DNA of 64,000 bases, from positions 95,094,206 to 95,158,205 of the forward strand of contig NC_133770.1 in assembly GCF_003597395.2 (NCBI RefSeq), written 5' to 3'. Origin of the DNA: Chelonoidis abingdonii. Lineage: Eukaryota; Chordata; Testudines; Testudinidae. This document shows, one piece after another, positions 36,401-48,956 of the stretch (positions within the stretch are counted from its first letter, which is position 1; every line of letters starts with the position of its first letter). The notes under the pieces are model-generated. The model saw only the letters and a list, made by a program, of their open reading frames with translations. It had not been told where the DNA came from and ran no database searches. A program made the position numbers and the translations under genes.

Positions 36401-37515
36401 CATTCATTCAGGAAAATCTTATAACTCGATGTGTAATAATTTCACCTCACTGGCTAGGTCACTTATTGTACTCCTAACATTATTACTTCTCAGTTCTCTT
36501 AGAGTATTACATAGTAGGCACCAAATCTATCACTCAATCCACTAGTCAGTTCTTAGAAGAAGGCTGAATAAGTCTTCTGATGAGATAAGAACAGTGGGAA
36601 ATGTTTCAGCAAAGGTATGTCAGTCCAGCCTCACTCTTCCCTAGTGCCTGTAACCCTTGCTCAGAGGCCTGCAAGCAACACATGGAGGACACCCAGATTC
36701 AGAGCATCTCTTGGGCAGCCTTTGCAGTTCCCTGGCAGCAAATTAAGGCTGCTTTTCTCTGGTCCTTTCTCCTCCAGGAAAGAGGATGTGGTTTTAAATG
36801 TGTGTGTAAATAGTGACCCCTCTCTGCCAGTATTTACTTTCATTACTCTGATCTAAGATGCAAGGTTTGTGTCCATGGTCTGAAAAGTGCCTGCCACCAT
36901 CCACAGTTGCTTTCCTATCGTGCCAGCTCTCCTCTCGGTCAGTTTATCAGTCATGGTTTCCGCTTTCCTCATGTTTTTCATCCCTCGCACTCAACACTCC
37001 TTCAGCTCTTATCGAATATTTCACACAAAGCCTTGGTATGTTTTCTCAGTGCTGCTAGATGATTCTGGTGTTGGCTGCCATGGTTGGTCTGAGGGGAAAT
37101 GGCATTCCTAAGTGGGATGACTCACTCCCAAAGCCCTGCCTTGCAGAAGTCACTGGAGTTTGGTTTTGTCCTCTAGGGCATCATTCCCTGTTGCTTTGCC
37201 TCCTGTCATCCTCAGCATGTCCTGGCAGTGATTCAATCAGTGATGCAATCTGTCATAACTTACATGGCGAAAAACAGCCTAAAGAGCTAGAGAGAAGCTG
37301 GAAATCTGTGCTGAGCCTTTGTTCACTTCAACAATTGGCCTTGCCTCTCTCCCTTGTCTACTTATTTGCACACCCTTCTTGCAACCCCTTTCATCCATGA
37401 TTTTTACTTTGTGCATTATGAGTGACCAGCAGAGCTGGTAGAAAACAGTTCCCTCAAATATTTTCCCATCAGAGAATGCAGTGCAGTCAGAAATTGAAAT
37501 GAGTTGTAAAATTAC
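36401..37515. other. Intron segment, nothing recognised
   Basis: Higher GC than surrounding intron, with several short open frames and no recognisable domain. Confidence 0.5.
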
Positions 37516-37793
37516 GTCAGGTTTCAGAGTAGCAGCCGTGTTAGTCTGTATCCGCAAAAATAACATGAGTACTTGTGGCACCTTAGAGACTAACAAATTT
37601 ATTTGGGCATAAGCTTTTGCTGGCTACAGCCCACTTCATCGGATACATAGAATGGAACATATAGTAAGGAGCTATATATACACATAGAACATGAAAAGGT
37701 GGGAGTTGGTATTTTTCACTCCATGCATCTGATGAAGTGGGGTTGTTAGTCTCTAAGGTGCCACAAGGGCTCCTCATTGTTTTTGCAGATACA
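37516..37793. mobile_element. Penelope-like hairpin repeat, second subfamily
   Basis: Starts TTTCAGAGTAGCAGCCGTGT and contains GGCACCTTAGAGACTAACAA; the opposite orientation returns at 37744-37793 (TTGTTAGTCTCTAAGGTGCC). Between them, each arm carries a hammerhead-like core start: CCGATGAAGTGGGC on the minus strand (about 37643-37630) and CTGATGAAGTG on the plus strand (37729-37739), both incomplete. It is related to, but distinct from, the copies at 25186 and 39629. No TSD resolved. Confidence 0.6.
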
Positions 37794-37984
37794 GGACAGA
37801 TAGGCATCCAAACGTCTGAGTTGCATGTATAATTCAAAATCACTATTGTCAGCCTTCAGCAATATAAGACCTACCAAGCTGCTCTAGGAAAGAGAAAATT
37901 TCTTCCTTCAAAAAGGGAAGCATAAACAGATGCTTATTTAGGGCCCCAAAATTATATTAGATCTTACACCTCATTTCTGGATTC

Positions 37985-40345
37985 TGGCAGAAAGCCCAGT
38001 CCAACTCCCACTGAAGTCAGTGGAAGCCTTTCTGTAAGTGGGGGATTCGTCCCACTGTAGAAGGGGAATTTTTCTCTATACACAGCATCACAGTTGAACT
38101 GAATAATGAAAGGATCTGAGTCCCTGCCCCGATTTATGTCACCCTGATACCTGCCCACCTTGACTTCCCTTCCAGGCCCATTGAACAAAACTCCCATTAC
38201 ACAGGGAGGACTCTTTTAACCAGTGAACAGTGCAATTCACTTAAACTCATATACAGTTATTTAGACCAAAACCTGTTTCTCTGGGGATCAAACAACACTT
38301 CATAGCATAAGCACTGTCAGGAAATGGTTTGAGTGAGGTTTAGTGCAGCAGTCTCCATGGTGCAATAAACTTTTACAGTTACAACAACTTTATGGGTCCA
38401 GTGTCTTCTTCCTGGACCTGGTTGTGCTTCTGTGAGGCTGCTGGTGTGACACTGCCCTGGGATGGGTTTGGACTCAAAGTCACAGAACCCATTCTCTTTG
38501 ATTCTGGCCCTCCTCCCAGGCCACGTCCTCCTCTGGGGCTGGTGTCACATTCTGGGGTGCAATCCAGACCAGTGAGAGGTTGTGTTACCACCTGCTCTTT
38601 AGCTGTGGGTGCTTCATAATGTTTTGCTGTTGTAGCTTCCAACCTGGGCTGCTCACAAACAGCCTGCCAGCAAGCAGGTCACACCCTGTGTGTTTGAGTA
38701 TAGCTGAAGACCTGGCCTAACAGCTCTGAGCCCAGCAGCCTGTCAGCAACACTCCAGCCACACTCTAGGTTCCACCAGCCTTGGTTACTGCTTGCAAGGT
38801 GTCCCCAACATACTCCTAATCCTGAATTTTCCACAAAACGTGTGTTCTGCACTGTCCAGCCCTCTCCTGGGCAGTTAACATATTAAGATCCTTTGCACCC
38901 ATAAAAAGTTGGCATTCAACAGTTTGCTTCTTTAACTGGAGTTACCCAAACAGTTCAGTTTAAACACAGGGCGAGATTAATTTTGATTAAAAACATAAAA
39001 CAAGTTTATTTAACTCCAAAGGGAGGGATTTTAAGTGAGTACAGGCATCAGGTATTAAACTCAGAAATGGCTACAAGAGAAATAAATATTAAAAACACTT
39101 TCCAGTAGCTAAAATGTTATCAAAGCTAGAGTTGGTTTGAGGTAAAATCCTTACCATATGTTCCCAGCAACATTACTTAACAAATTCTCAGGTCAGGATT
39201 CCTCCACAAAGTCAAAGGGCTGGTTCCTTCGTCGTCTTAGGTGAAAAAGAGAGTGTTAGGGAGAGATGCCTTGGGGTGGTTTTGCCCATCAAAGGGTGAC
39301 TGGACTATAAAAATGAAGTGGATCCTTCTGAGGATTCTCCTCAACGCAAAGTTTATTCAAGCAATAAAGAAGGTGATGAGGACTCTGGTGGTAAAGGTGG
39401 CTCCATGCTGTTTCTTCTCCCATGTGTGTGCCTTGATCTGCCTTGTCTCCTGCCATTTTCCCCTCTTGCTGTCTCAAGAACCCTGTTTACTGCTTATATG
39501 CAAACTGAGGTGAACACACATTCCTTTGTTTAGGATAGACCTGCTTATCAACTTTTGCCTAGGCAGGGCTGTGTGGTTTTGAACATGTGCTAACAATATC
39601 AGATAGGTAGAATTCATAACTTTACACAAGTATCAGAGGGGTAGCCGTGTTAGTCTGAATCTGTGAAAGCAGCAGAGAATCCTGTGGCACCTTATAGACT
39701 AACAGACGTTTTGAATCATGAGCTTTCGTATTCACCCACGAAAGCTCATGATCCAAAACGTCTGTTAGTCTATAAGGTGGCACAGGATTCTCTGCTGCTT
39801 TAACTTTACACAGAATGTTCCTACTTGCATTTCACCATCATATTATTGATCAGCAAGTTATTAATTTCCAGATGATACCTCACAGGGCATATTTGGTGCA
39901 AAGATTATTACAGGGATATGTAGGGTGTGAATATAGGGATGCTTTTGGTCACAGCTGATACTTAATGCTCTCTCAGCAGACTTTGGGGAAGGGGCCTGTC
40001 TCTTCCTCTCTCCCCCAGACCAACGCATACAACCCAGCTGAGAGTTCATCCCACCACTATCACTTCAGCACACCTCTGGCTCCGAGCTGCTCTTGGCTAC
40101 TGCACTCTCCCCACTTCTGCTCTGGCAGCCACAGCTCACATGGAGTTTGAGCCCTGGACTTCCTTGTTGCCCTACCCACCCTGTCAATCTTGCTGATTTG
40201 GAGCACTGGCCTCTCCCCAGTGGCCCTGGGGACCTGTCAGTCCCAGGATCCTGATTCCTCTTTAGCCCTTCCCCTTTCTTCTGGTATTGGGAGAGGGCCA
40301 ACCCAAAAAAACATTAAGTTTCAGTAAGGGACCAATAGCCCCCTT
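37985..40345 (-). mobile_element. LTR-like repeat, copy B (longest)
   Basis: The minus strand contains, in order, segments matching copy C start (CCCTTACTGAAACTTA, CTCTCCCAATACCAGAAGAA), then a unique middle with AATAAA at 39010-39005 before a T-rich run, the segment matching copy A, and finally the segment matching copy C end (GTTGTTTGATCCC, TCGGGGCAGGGA, AAATCCCCCACTTAC-like). A Penelope-like hairpin inserted at 39629-39801. No protein-coding domains found. It could be a long LTR or a composite non-autonomous retroelement. Confidence 0.55.
39629..39801. mobile_element. Penelope-like hairpin repeat with 11-bp TSD
   Basis: Perfect direct repeats AACTTTACACA (39618-39628 and 39802-39812) flank the insertion. 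Its interior is a 63-bp inverted repeat, 39666-39728 against 39739-39801, with two mismatches and a 10-bp spacer, starting AAAGCAGCAGAGAATCCTG. It shares GGCACCTTATAGACTAACAG and the CGAAAGCTCATG word with the copy at 25186 but has lost the CCGACGA half of the hammerhead-like core. Confidence 0.75.
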
Positions 40346-43127
40346 TCATTTCCACTGACTCTAATGGTCGTTGGGAGGACTCGGATATATCCACAAGAGT
40401 GTACAGTAAATTACAGCATCAAGTTGTCCCACCTTCCTTTCCCTGTTTGTGTTCTATAGACTGTCTGGGCATTTCCCTTCCTGAAGGAGCAGCTCATAAG
40501 GTTGTTTTTTCTGAAAAAAAAAAATCTAGCTTTTCTGGCTAGGGACCATATGATTTGAATGCCATGTGAGAGATTTCATCAAAGCAGAGATGGCAGTCTT
40601 TTCATGTTGTTTGTTTTTGGTAACGTGTCGTCCCTCCTGCCTAAATCTTTGCATCAGCATTTCCTGTGATGATGCAGGTTGAGATTTTGACACGAGGGAA
40701 GTGTGTGTTTACCCGCCACTGTTACCATGGCCAAGCTTGCAAACCACATTGCATGCGCACATGCAAAGTTATCGTCCCTCACTTACTCATAGTAAGAAAC
40801 GGCCGGTTCAGTTTTCCTTCTCCTTTACATAACAATGTAAATGTTTTATGAGTGAAACTTCCTTCAGCACAGTGTGTGTCCCTCGTTAATGGCTTCTTAA
40901 AAGGATGACATTTTTTCTTTTCTTTTTATAAACAGGAAAAATCAATGTCTCTTACATCAAGTAACCTGGCTCTTCTCTCTGTAGTCAGAGTTCAGAGATA
41001 CCTGTGTAATAGAGAAATGATTTTTCTGCGTGTCTTCTGTTCTTCCATGAACTCTGCAAGCCATTAACTGATGGCAGGGCGGATATTTTTGTAGCAACTC
41101 ACTGTTTGAGAGTGTGCAGCATGAGAGGGACTTGCTATCTAGCACTTGGATGCAGCATCTGGACTGACTACGCATCTTTCTTCTCCAAAGCACTATGCAT
41201 CATTGTACCTGTCCTACGTGGCTGGTAACATTTCATCTCATTGCTGACAAGTAAAGATTAATCTCTCGTCTTTTTCCAGTTGTGTCACATTAACTTCTTG
41301 CTGTTTTCCCCACTGCTTGAAATAATAGATCAGAAAATTTCAGAAGGCCCTTACCAAGGATTTTCATCTTTCTCTTTCAGTCAGGGCTGTCCTTAGCATT
41401 TTTCGTTGTTAAGGCCTGTAAAATATGTTGCCACTACTCCTGCCTCTCTCGTCCCAAAACATAAAAATTGACTGTGGTCTCAGTCTTTCTTACATAGTCC
41501 TTCCCCCAACCCCAAATGTAACACTCTCATCTCTGCCATGTGCATCCCTCCCTATGCATCATTCATGTGAATGAACAACACAGTATCGAGGCAATACTAT
41601 GTTTTGCTTATGTTCCACAAGTGTGGAGCATATACTTACCTGTGCAACTTAGCTTATCACTCCCCTCTGCACTATGAGCAGAAGGGAGGGGAATAGGGTT
41701 AGCCAGTAGCGTATTGCATCCTTCCACAGGGTTAATGGAAAGGTCTGTGTGTGTGCTTCCCGCAATGATGAAAAGGTTGAAAGATGTTTCCGTAGGTGAA
41801 TGGCTGGCTGAGTTCCTGTTGGATTGGTTATTTTAGTGCTTTTGGGATAATGTTGTATTGTAGAATTCAAGGATTAGCATGTCTAGAGCCTTGGATAGGC
41901 ATCTTTATCCTTTTAAATATAAATGAATAAATACGGCTGTCAATTAAACCTGATGGAAAAGCAGGTTTTTAATTGACAAGCCTATAAAAACAGGCCTGGA
42001 GGTGAGAGCCTTGCTACTTTAGGGCTCCTACTGCTGACACCAGGTCAGCTGACCCAGTGTTAGGACTGAATTATTTTTGAAAATTCTTTTTGCCTGACCC
42101 AGGGAGATTAGGAAACTCCCCTAATAAATCCTGTAGCAATGCAATCCTAACCACATAATATCTGCAAACTTCTTCCAAAAAAGTTGAGACATTTGCCCTC
42201 AGCAATTTTTGTTTGGTTAGATAGAAACCATGTTCTTCTTCCTTAAACATGAATCCTAGTAACCCCTAAGATGTCTGTTTGGATCTTTGCCTTTAGAGGG
42301 TTACTTGAGTTCAGCAAGTTCACTGTACACAGAGTTCGTGGCGGACTGAATCCACCCCAAAGTCAAAGCAGTTCAGAGACTTGTAAAATACAGACAGCAG
42401 GGTAAAGGGAGAAGATTGCATGGTTAACAAAAGTCTCACATTCTGAGAATTTGGTAAAAGTCCATCATTTTTCTAATGGCTCTTTTGGGGGATTTTAATC
42501 TGATGATTTGTTTTGAGCAACGTTAAAAATATGAACATACCTAAAGCATGCACTACTGAAACAGTTTTGACCAAAAGGAAAAGATTGGCATTCTTGCTGC
42601 TTTTCAGCATTTCTAAAGTTGTTCTATTTATGCCTATGCCATATCTCCAGCAAATGAACCAATAAAATGAAATAAATCAATTGCTCTGCCTTTACAAGAA
42701 TTCTTTTCCAAGATGGTACACATCAGTGGCTTGATTTTTAAAGGAGTCTTAGCGTAGCCTCCTTTTTATATACTTTTTTTTTTGTTTGCAGTTTTGCACC
42801 TTTAAAGAATTATGCCCATTTGTGGGCACAGATGAAGATACAGTAGACTTCTGACTCTGTGATTTTTAAGGCAGTGAGTCATCTACATGCCCTAATTTGT
42901 ATAGTAAAAAGTTATTTTTAAGAACAAATTGGAAGTGCTAAGAAAGAGGCAATTTTAAAAATCAGGGTGTTAAAAGACAAACCGTGAAGAGTAACTGATA
43001 AACAAAGTAATACATAAGGCTCTAAGATTTTTCTTAAGGCTGAACCAAGTGTCAATAATGGTGAACTGCTTAGTACTTATATAACGTTTGTACTTTCATA
43101 GTACTTTAAAAATGTGTAAAAGAGACA
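40346..43127. other. Intron segment, largely unrecognised
   Basis: Intronic sequence without recognised exons, apart from a small inverted repeat at 41935-41982. Confidence 0.55.
41935..41982. repeat. Short inverted repeat (GGCTGTCAATTAAA type)
   Basis: GGCTGTCAATTAAACCTG is followed nine bases later by CAGGTTTTTAATTGACAAGCC. The outer word resembles the terminus of the 30822-33600 hAT element, so it may be a minimal derivative made of little more than two ends. Confidence 0.55.
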
Positions 43128-43315
43128 TTAAAAGGCAGTGGGGCAGAGGGCTCAGGACTGATAATCAAGAGACCAGGGTTCTGTTCCTAGCTCTGCCAAT
43201 GGTGTGATCTTGGACAAGAAACTTTGCATTTCTTTGTCCTAGTTTCTCTGTGTATAAAATGGGGACAATACGTGCCTCCTTTTAAAGCGCTCAGAGAGCT
43301 ACAGATGAAGACTTA
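43128..43315 (+). repeat. MIR SINE
   Basis: Follows the MIR order well: TTCTGTTCCTAGCTCTGCCA, TGTGATCTTGGACAAG, TAAAATGGGGACAATA. Non-coding fossil. Confidence 0.7.
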
Positions 43316-43835
43316 GGTGGTGATATTAGACTGCACAAAACAGTAGGAAATGTATTGAAAGGAAGTGCAGTGCAATGGCAGGAAAATGGTTTAAGAAGAC
43401 CTGTTACATCATCTTCTCTAATATCTGATTCAAACATTGCCTGATTAATTATCACAACCATTTTGTGAGGTTGGTGTTCTGTAAGTGTGGTTATGCCACA
43501 AGTGTGGGAACCAGGAGACAGTGAGGTTAAGCTCTGGACTTTCAAAATTAGACATGCAATATCATTTGCACACATAATTATCACAAATGTGTATTGAAAT
43601 AGGCAAATTGAATTTAAAACGGCCAGTTAGCTGCATAACTAATCATTTATAGGGCAGTTATGTGTAGTCATGGTAGTGGGTACATGTTTAATGCACTTAA
43701 TTCTGACAGTTACAAAAAATGTGTTCCTATCAGACATTACAGGCATGATTTTTCAGAGGGACTGGGCAGCTACAAATCCGTTTGAAGTAAACAGGTGCTC
43801 AGCTCCTTTGAAAACCAGGCCCTTAATTTCAAGGC

Positions 43836-43945
43836 CACTCGGTGTGTCAGTGGCTGAGCTAGGATTAGATCTAAGGTGTTCCTGACTTCCAGTGTTGTGC
43901 CCACACTGCCTCTTGCCCTATTTGTTGCTTCCTGCTCTGGACAAT
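43836..43945 (+). repeat. MIR-like SINE fragment
   Basis: GTCAGTGGCTGAGCTAGGAT followed by TGACTTCCAGTGTTGTGCCC resembles the second half of a CORE-SINE. Confidence 0.5.
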
Positions 43946-44369
43946 GTAGTGTTGTGTTCGATATGTGGTACGATTCTGATATCTTATCAGATCAGAGAGT
44001 TTGGAGACTGTCACCACGAAGCATTTTTTTTTTATTACTGTGACAAATGCAGCACTTGTTTTTTTAATATATAAAAAGAGTGAGTCATGACTGACACTCT
44101 GGGAGCAGGGCACTTAGATTAATCCTCAAACCAGGTTCAGTGCCAGATTCTACTCTAATCTGCCCTTCAGTAACCAGCCCAGGGAGTCTTCACTGTGAGG
44201 ATAGGTTATCTGAACATCTGTGTGGAGTCATTCCAGTTTTGATTCACAAATATTAATCATTCAGAAGGTCACTGATCTGTAATGTTCTCAGCTTCAGGCA
44301 GCCAGGTGGCTTTTTCCTTACAAAAGCCACACCCTGCTTTTCTGCAATAATTGACCAAAAGATTCAATA

Positions 44370-44570
44370 TCATTATTAATGGGCTTTTCATCAGTAGATC
44401 TAAAAGCACTTTGCACAGGAGGTGGTGGGCACAATTTGTGGATAGGATCACTGAGGCCAGGGAGGTAAAGTGATTTGCATAAAGTCACCCAGCAGGCTAG
44501 TGGCTAAGGTGGGACCAGAACCCAGTTTTCTGGAGTGCCAGTCCACTAGGCCATACTGCCTCCCACAGAG
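44370..44570 (+). repeat. MIR/CORE-SINE-like fragment
   Basis: AAGCACTTTGCACAGGAGG, then AGTCACCCAGCAGGCTAGTG and CCAGTCCACTAGGCCATACT follow a CORE-SINE order. Confidence 0.5.
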
Positions 44571-44817
44571 GAACACAAGGCAGGTGTAATAAGCCATTGT
44601 GAAATAACTGGGCTATTATATTTTCTAAATAAAACTTAGAAAAAGCAAAATGACAGCTTGGTTATGCCTGTCTAGAGAGAGACTTTTTGACGTGATGCAT
44701 AATTAACATGTTCCAAGGTACCCTGGAGGCTTAAGAGCTCAGTGGAATTCAAATGAAGGATTAGACGTTTCTGCAGGTAGTGGTAACATCCACAGTTATA
44801 TTAGATAAGGAGCAAAC

Positions 44818-45905
44818 CATATGTAAGGGGGCTGTTGGCCCCTTACTGAAACTTAGTGGTTTGTGTGTGTGGAGGGGGTTCACTTGGCCCTCTCCCAATA
44901 CCAGAAGAAAGGGGAAGGGCCAAAGAGGAGTAAGGATCCTGGGACTGACAGGACTTAAGGGCCACCGGGGAGAGGACAGCTCTCCAAGTGAGACAGATTG
45001 ACAGGGTGGGCAGGCCAATGAGGGCACTGAGCATCCAGATCCCAGGGCCTATCCTCTGTGTGAGCTAGGACTGCCAGGGCATTGCTGGGGAGAGTACAGG
45101 AGACCAGAGCAGAGCTGTGGAACCAGCGCTGCAGCTCAAGGGAGACTGCAGCAGCCCAAGCAGTTGCCCGGAGCCAGAGCAGCATCCGGAGCCAGAGCAG
45201 CATCAGGGCAATAGTTGTGGGGAGGAGTTTCCATCTCTCCCAGCAGGGTTGTGTGTGCTGGTCTAGGGAGAAAGGAAGAGACAAGCCCCTTCCCCATGGT
45301 CTGTCGAGAGGGCATTGTGCCAACCTCAGAAGGGACATGGCATGAAAGGTGTGCCAGAACCGAAGGTCGCGAATGAGAGCCTGAAACCCATCCTGGGGCA
45401 GAGCCACACCAGCAGCCTCATAGCAGCACATCCAGTTCCAGGAAAAAGACACTGGACTCATAAATTTGTTGTAACTGTAAAGCTTATTGCACTGTGGAGA
45501 CTGCTGCACTGAAACTTACCCAAACCATTTCATCCCAGTGCTAACACTGTGAAGTGTTGTTTGATCCCACACAAAACGGTTTAGTTGTAAATAAATGTGA
45601 ATTGCAGTGATCACAAGTTAAAAGGGTAAGAAGCAAGTTAGAGTATTCTGAAGTAGGGGCATCCCCACCATTGTGCACAGAGAGATTGAGGTAAACACCC
45701 AAGAACTTCGGGGCTCAATCCTCCCTGTGTGATACGAGTCCTGTTCACGCAGGGCTGGGAAGGAAAGTCAAGGTGAGCAGGTACCAGGATGAAGTGAATC
45801 GGGGCAGGGATTCATGTTCTTTCATCACTTGGCTCAGCCAGGGCAACGTGTACACAGAGAAATTCGCCTGCTACAACGGAACAAATCCCCCACTTACACA
45901 TGGAA
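44818..45905 (+). mobile_element. LTR-like repeat, copy C
   Basis: Matches the minus strand of copy B in two blocks: 44820-45330 to about 40345-39960, and 45345-45905 to about 38560-37985. The middle of copy B is absent here, which could be a deletion or evidence that copy B is composite. A duplicated phrase (GGAGCCAGAGCAGCATC, twice, 45170-45204) is unique to this copy. No coding domains. Confidence 0.55.
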
Positions 45906-47151
45906 ACTTCAGGTATTTTCCACAGTGACACCTTGCACCATCCTCTGAAGGATTTAGCACATGCCACTGTCAGACAGGGTACTGGTCTGCTCAGGTATGG
46001 CTATTCCTGTGTTCCACAGAATCCATGGTTGTAATATCTGAGTGCTGCACAGATTAATGGGCCTAGATTTTAATGTCCATAGTGTATTTCATAGAGGATT
46101 CTGTTCTTCACTGAAGCTCCACCATGTGTTTTGGTTTTACATCAGTTAAGGTGGGAAGCGTTAGCAAATTGTTGATTCTTGCACCATGCATTAAAATCAG
46201 CCAGAGCCTGCCTTAATACATATTTATATTGCTTGCAGACTATTTTCTAGTTGTTCCTATCTCCCACTCAGTACAGCATTGCTAGAAAATTCTGTCATCG
46301 TACTGAGCAGAGCCTGCCTCCGGGATAGCACTTGGCTCAGATAGTGCAGATTCAGCCAGTTTGCTCTGCTTACAGAATTGGGGAAGGATTAAATTCTCTC
46401 CTGGATTAGAATTACAGATACATGATGCATCCCCAGAAGGTTTAAATCAAACCCCTTTGACATTTTTCTGGTACAGTGAGTGATATCTGTATGAAGTTGT
46501 GGCTTCTGGCCAACCTGAGGTTCCGGTTTCATGGAGCCGTGTTGCACTTTAAAGTCATCATTACAGTAAAAGCAGCTGGACCCTGACTGAAAAGCTCTGT
46601 GATTTGCTTTGTGGTCCTGGTGCTGTACGTGGCATTGAGAATGCACCGCAAGCTAAATACCCAATTGTGACTCGTGCAACTTCACGTGTGAAGCTAATAT
46701 GGGACTTTTGAAATTAACTGTTGGAAAGAAGTCCCTGAACTTCGCAGACCCACGTGGCAGTTGGCAGTTTACTCCTGTTGCTTCTCTAAAATTCCTGTAA
46801 ATAGACTCTCAGTAGCAGTAGCCAGTGTGTCCTGAGGAGAGAATTGGTTAATTTTGGTGTTAAATTTTTGACTGCAGTGTTCTATTTTTAATGGACCTAA
46901 TACAGCAGTCAAAAGACAGAGGCAAAACTCCCATTGACTTTAATGTCAACTCTAGTTGTGGGTCCATTTATCTAGTTATTTACAGTCTACTTTCCCATAT
47001 GGTATAGCCGTAAATAGAGTTCAGCCCGACATCTGATGATTTATATTTGGTAGTTATCACATAATGGACAAGAATGTTAACAGAGTTAGGTACTGATTAA
47101 TATAAAAAACTGATGATTTTATAAATGTGGAACATCTGTATTCTTAATCCA
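45906..47151. other. Intron segment, nothing recognised
   Basis: No exon or repeat boundary recognised apart from one CAATGG-family word near 46932. Confidence 0.5.
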
Positions 47152-47365
47152 GGGGTCTACACTAGAAACCTTGTCAGTATAGTAATGTTGGTTAGAGGTA
47201 TTATTTTTTTTTTTAAATGACATTTCTGTGGTGGCTCTAGTGTAAGTGCAGTTATACTGGCAAAAAAAATGCTTCTGCTGTTCGAGCTTATTTCATTGAG
47301 TAAGTCAGTCAAAAAGCACTCTTTTGCTGATACAAGCTGCACTTGCACTAGGAGGGTTTACTAGT
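47152..47365. mobile_element. MITE with GTCTACACTAG terminus
   Basis: Begins GGGGTCTACACTAG and contains the inner repeat pair CTCTAGTGTAAGTGCAG and GCTGCACTTGCACTAGGAGG. The pattern is of a short inverted-repeat element with internal symmetry; exact right end uncertain. Confidence 0.5.
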
Positions 47366-48477
47366 ATATGTATTCTGGCAGACCCTCTTCTGGCGAGGAC
47401 TGGGCTTCAGCCAGGCTCAAAAAGTCTCAACTTTATGTTTTTATACATGTATGGCAGGTCCTCACAGTTGATCAAGGTGGGTAAGTGTCAAGATGATTTA
47501 TGAAGTCTTTGGCAGGTGTGTGTGTGTGTGTGTGTTTGTATTCTGCACACCTTCATTCACTTAACTGAAGCTGCTCTGCTTTGTGTGTGAGGCAGTTTTA
47601 AGCTGCATAAACCTGATCAACATTTATGTGCCTTGATAAACTCACATAATCTGTGACACATCAACTAATAAAAGATGGGACCTGGCTAGTGTGACTTGGG
47701 ATGTTTGTGTTTGGTGATTATTCTGAAAACTGGGACAATCTAGCTAATGAGGAATGAGAAGTATTTTGATCCCTGCTTCTAATCTTTTTTGCTCTAAGTA
47801 CCTGCTGGACACAATCATTAGTGAGCTGCAACAATTATCTTACATATATTAGAGGCAGTGAGTCACACAACCGATTAACCACATGCTGCAATGAACGCTG
47901 ACTCTGATGTCTTATTGGTCTTTCATTATCGGTGACTAAAGTGGTTAAAAAATGACTCTGTAGATTTAACCTTAAATGTAATAATCCAATAAACTGCTTT
48001 TGATTTTTGTGAGGAGAGGGAGAAAAGTCCTTAAAATCTACATACTGTAAACTTACAGATTTCATTTTTAAGTCTGTAAGGCCCAGATACTCAAAGGTAA
48101 TTAGGCACCTAATGCCCATTGATTTCAGTGGGACTTAACCACCCAAGTGTCTCTGAGGGAGGATCTTGGCTCAACTACTCTTAAAATGCATCCTCTTTTA
48201 TCCTTTTATATAAATGACTTTATTGAAGTTTAAAAACAATAATACAAACTATACGTAAACATAAAAAAAATGCTCTATAGAAACATTCTCTTTAACAAAA
48301 CACAGTCCTGGATTTTTCCACCATTCCTCCCCCGATCCCTGCTTTCCCAGCAATGCCTCCGTTGTAATTTTGCAGCACCTCTCATTTCCATGCTATCTAA
48401 TAACTCTCATTTGTGTTTTCCTTTTATATACAATAGAGAGTCACTTTTCCCCCATTTCAGTGCTTCAGTTTTGCCAC
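47366..48477. other. Intron segment, nothing recognised
   Basis: Includes a short (GT)n run at 47517-47535 and one CAATGG-like word near 48120. No exon recognised. Confidence 0.5.
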
Positions 48478-48956
48478 TTAGGCCATGTCTACACTACAGC
48501 AGCACAGCTATGGTGATGCAGTTGTGCCATTGTAGCACCATAGTGTGGACACTTCTGATGTTGACCGGAGGGGGTTTTCTTTCAATGTAGTAAATCCGTC
48601 TTTCTGAGGGTACGTCTACACTATGGGATAATTTCGAATTAACTTAAACCGGTTTTATAAAACAGATATTATAATTTCGATAGCACGTGTCCACACTAGG
48701 CACAGTAATTCGGCGGTGTGCCTCCATGGTCCGAGGGTAGCGTCGATTTCTGGACTATTCCGTAGCTATCCCATAGTTCCCGCAGTCTCCCTGCCCCTTG
48801 GAATTCTGGGTTGAGAGCCCAGTGCCTGATGGGACAAAAATCATTGTCGTGGGTGGTTCTGGGTACAGCCTCACCCCTCCCTCCGTGAAAGCAGCAGACA
48901 ATCATTTTGCGCCTTTTTTCCTGGGTGAACTGTGCAAACGCCATAGCACAGCAAGC

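Noticed and set aside
36048..37400. Cluster of open frames of 60-116 codons as exons
   Set aside because: No recognisable domains, no consistent splice sites, and several overlap each other in different frames.
44955..45512. 184-codon minus-strand frame as a gene
   Set aside because: It lies wholly inside the LTR-like copy C and is not preserved in copy B.
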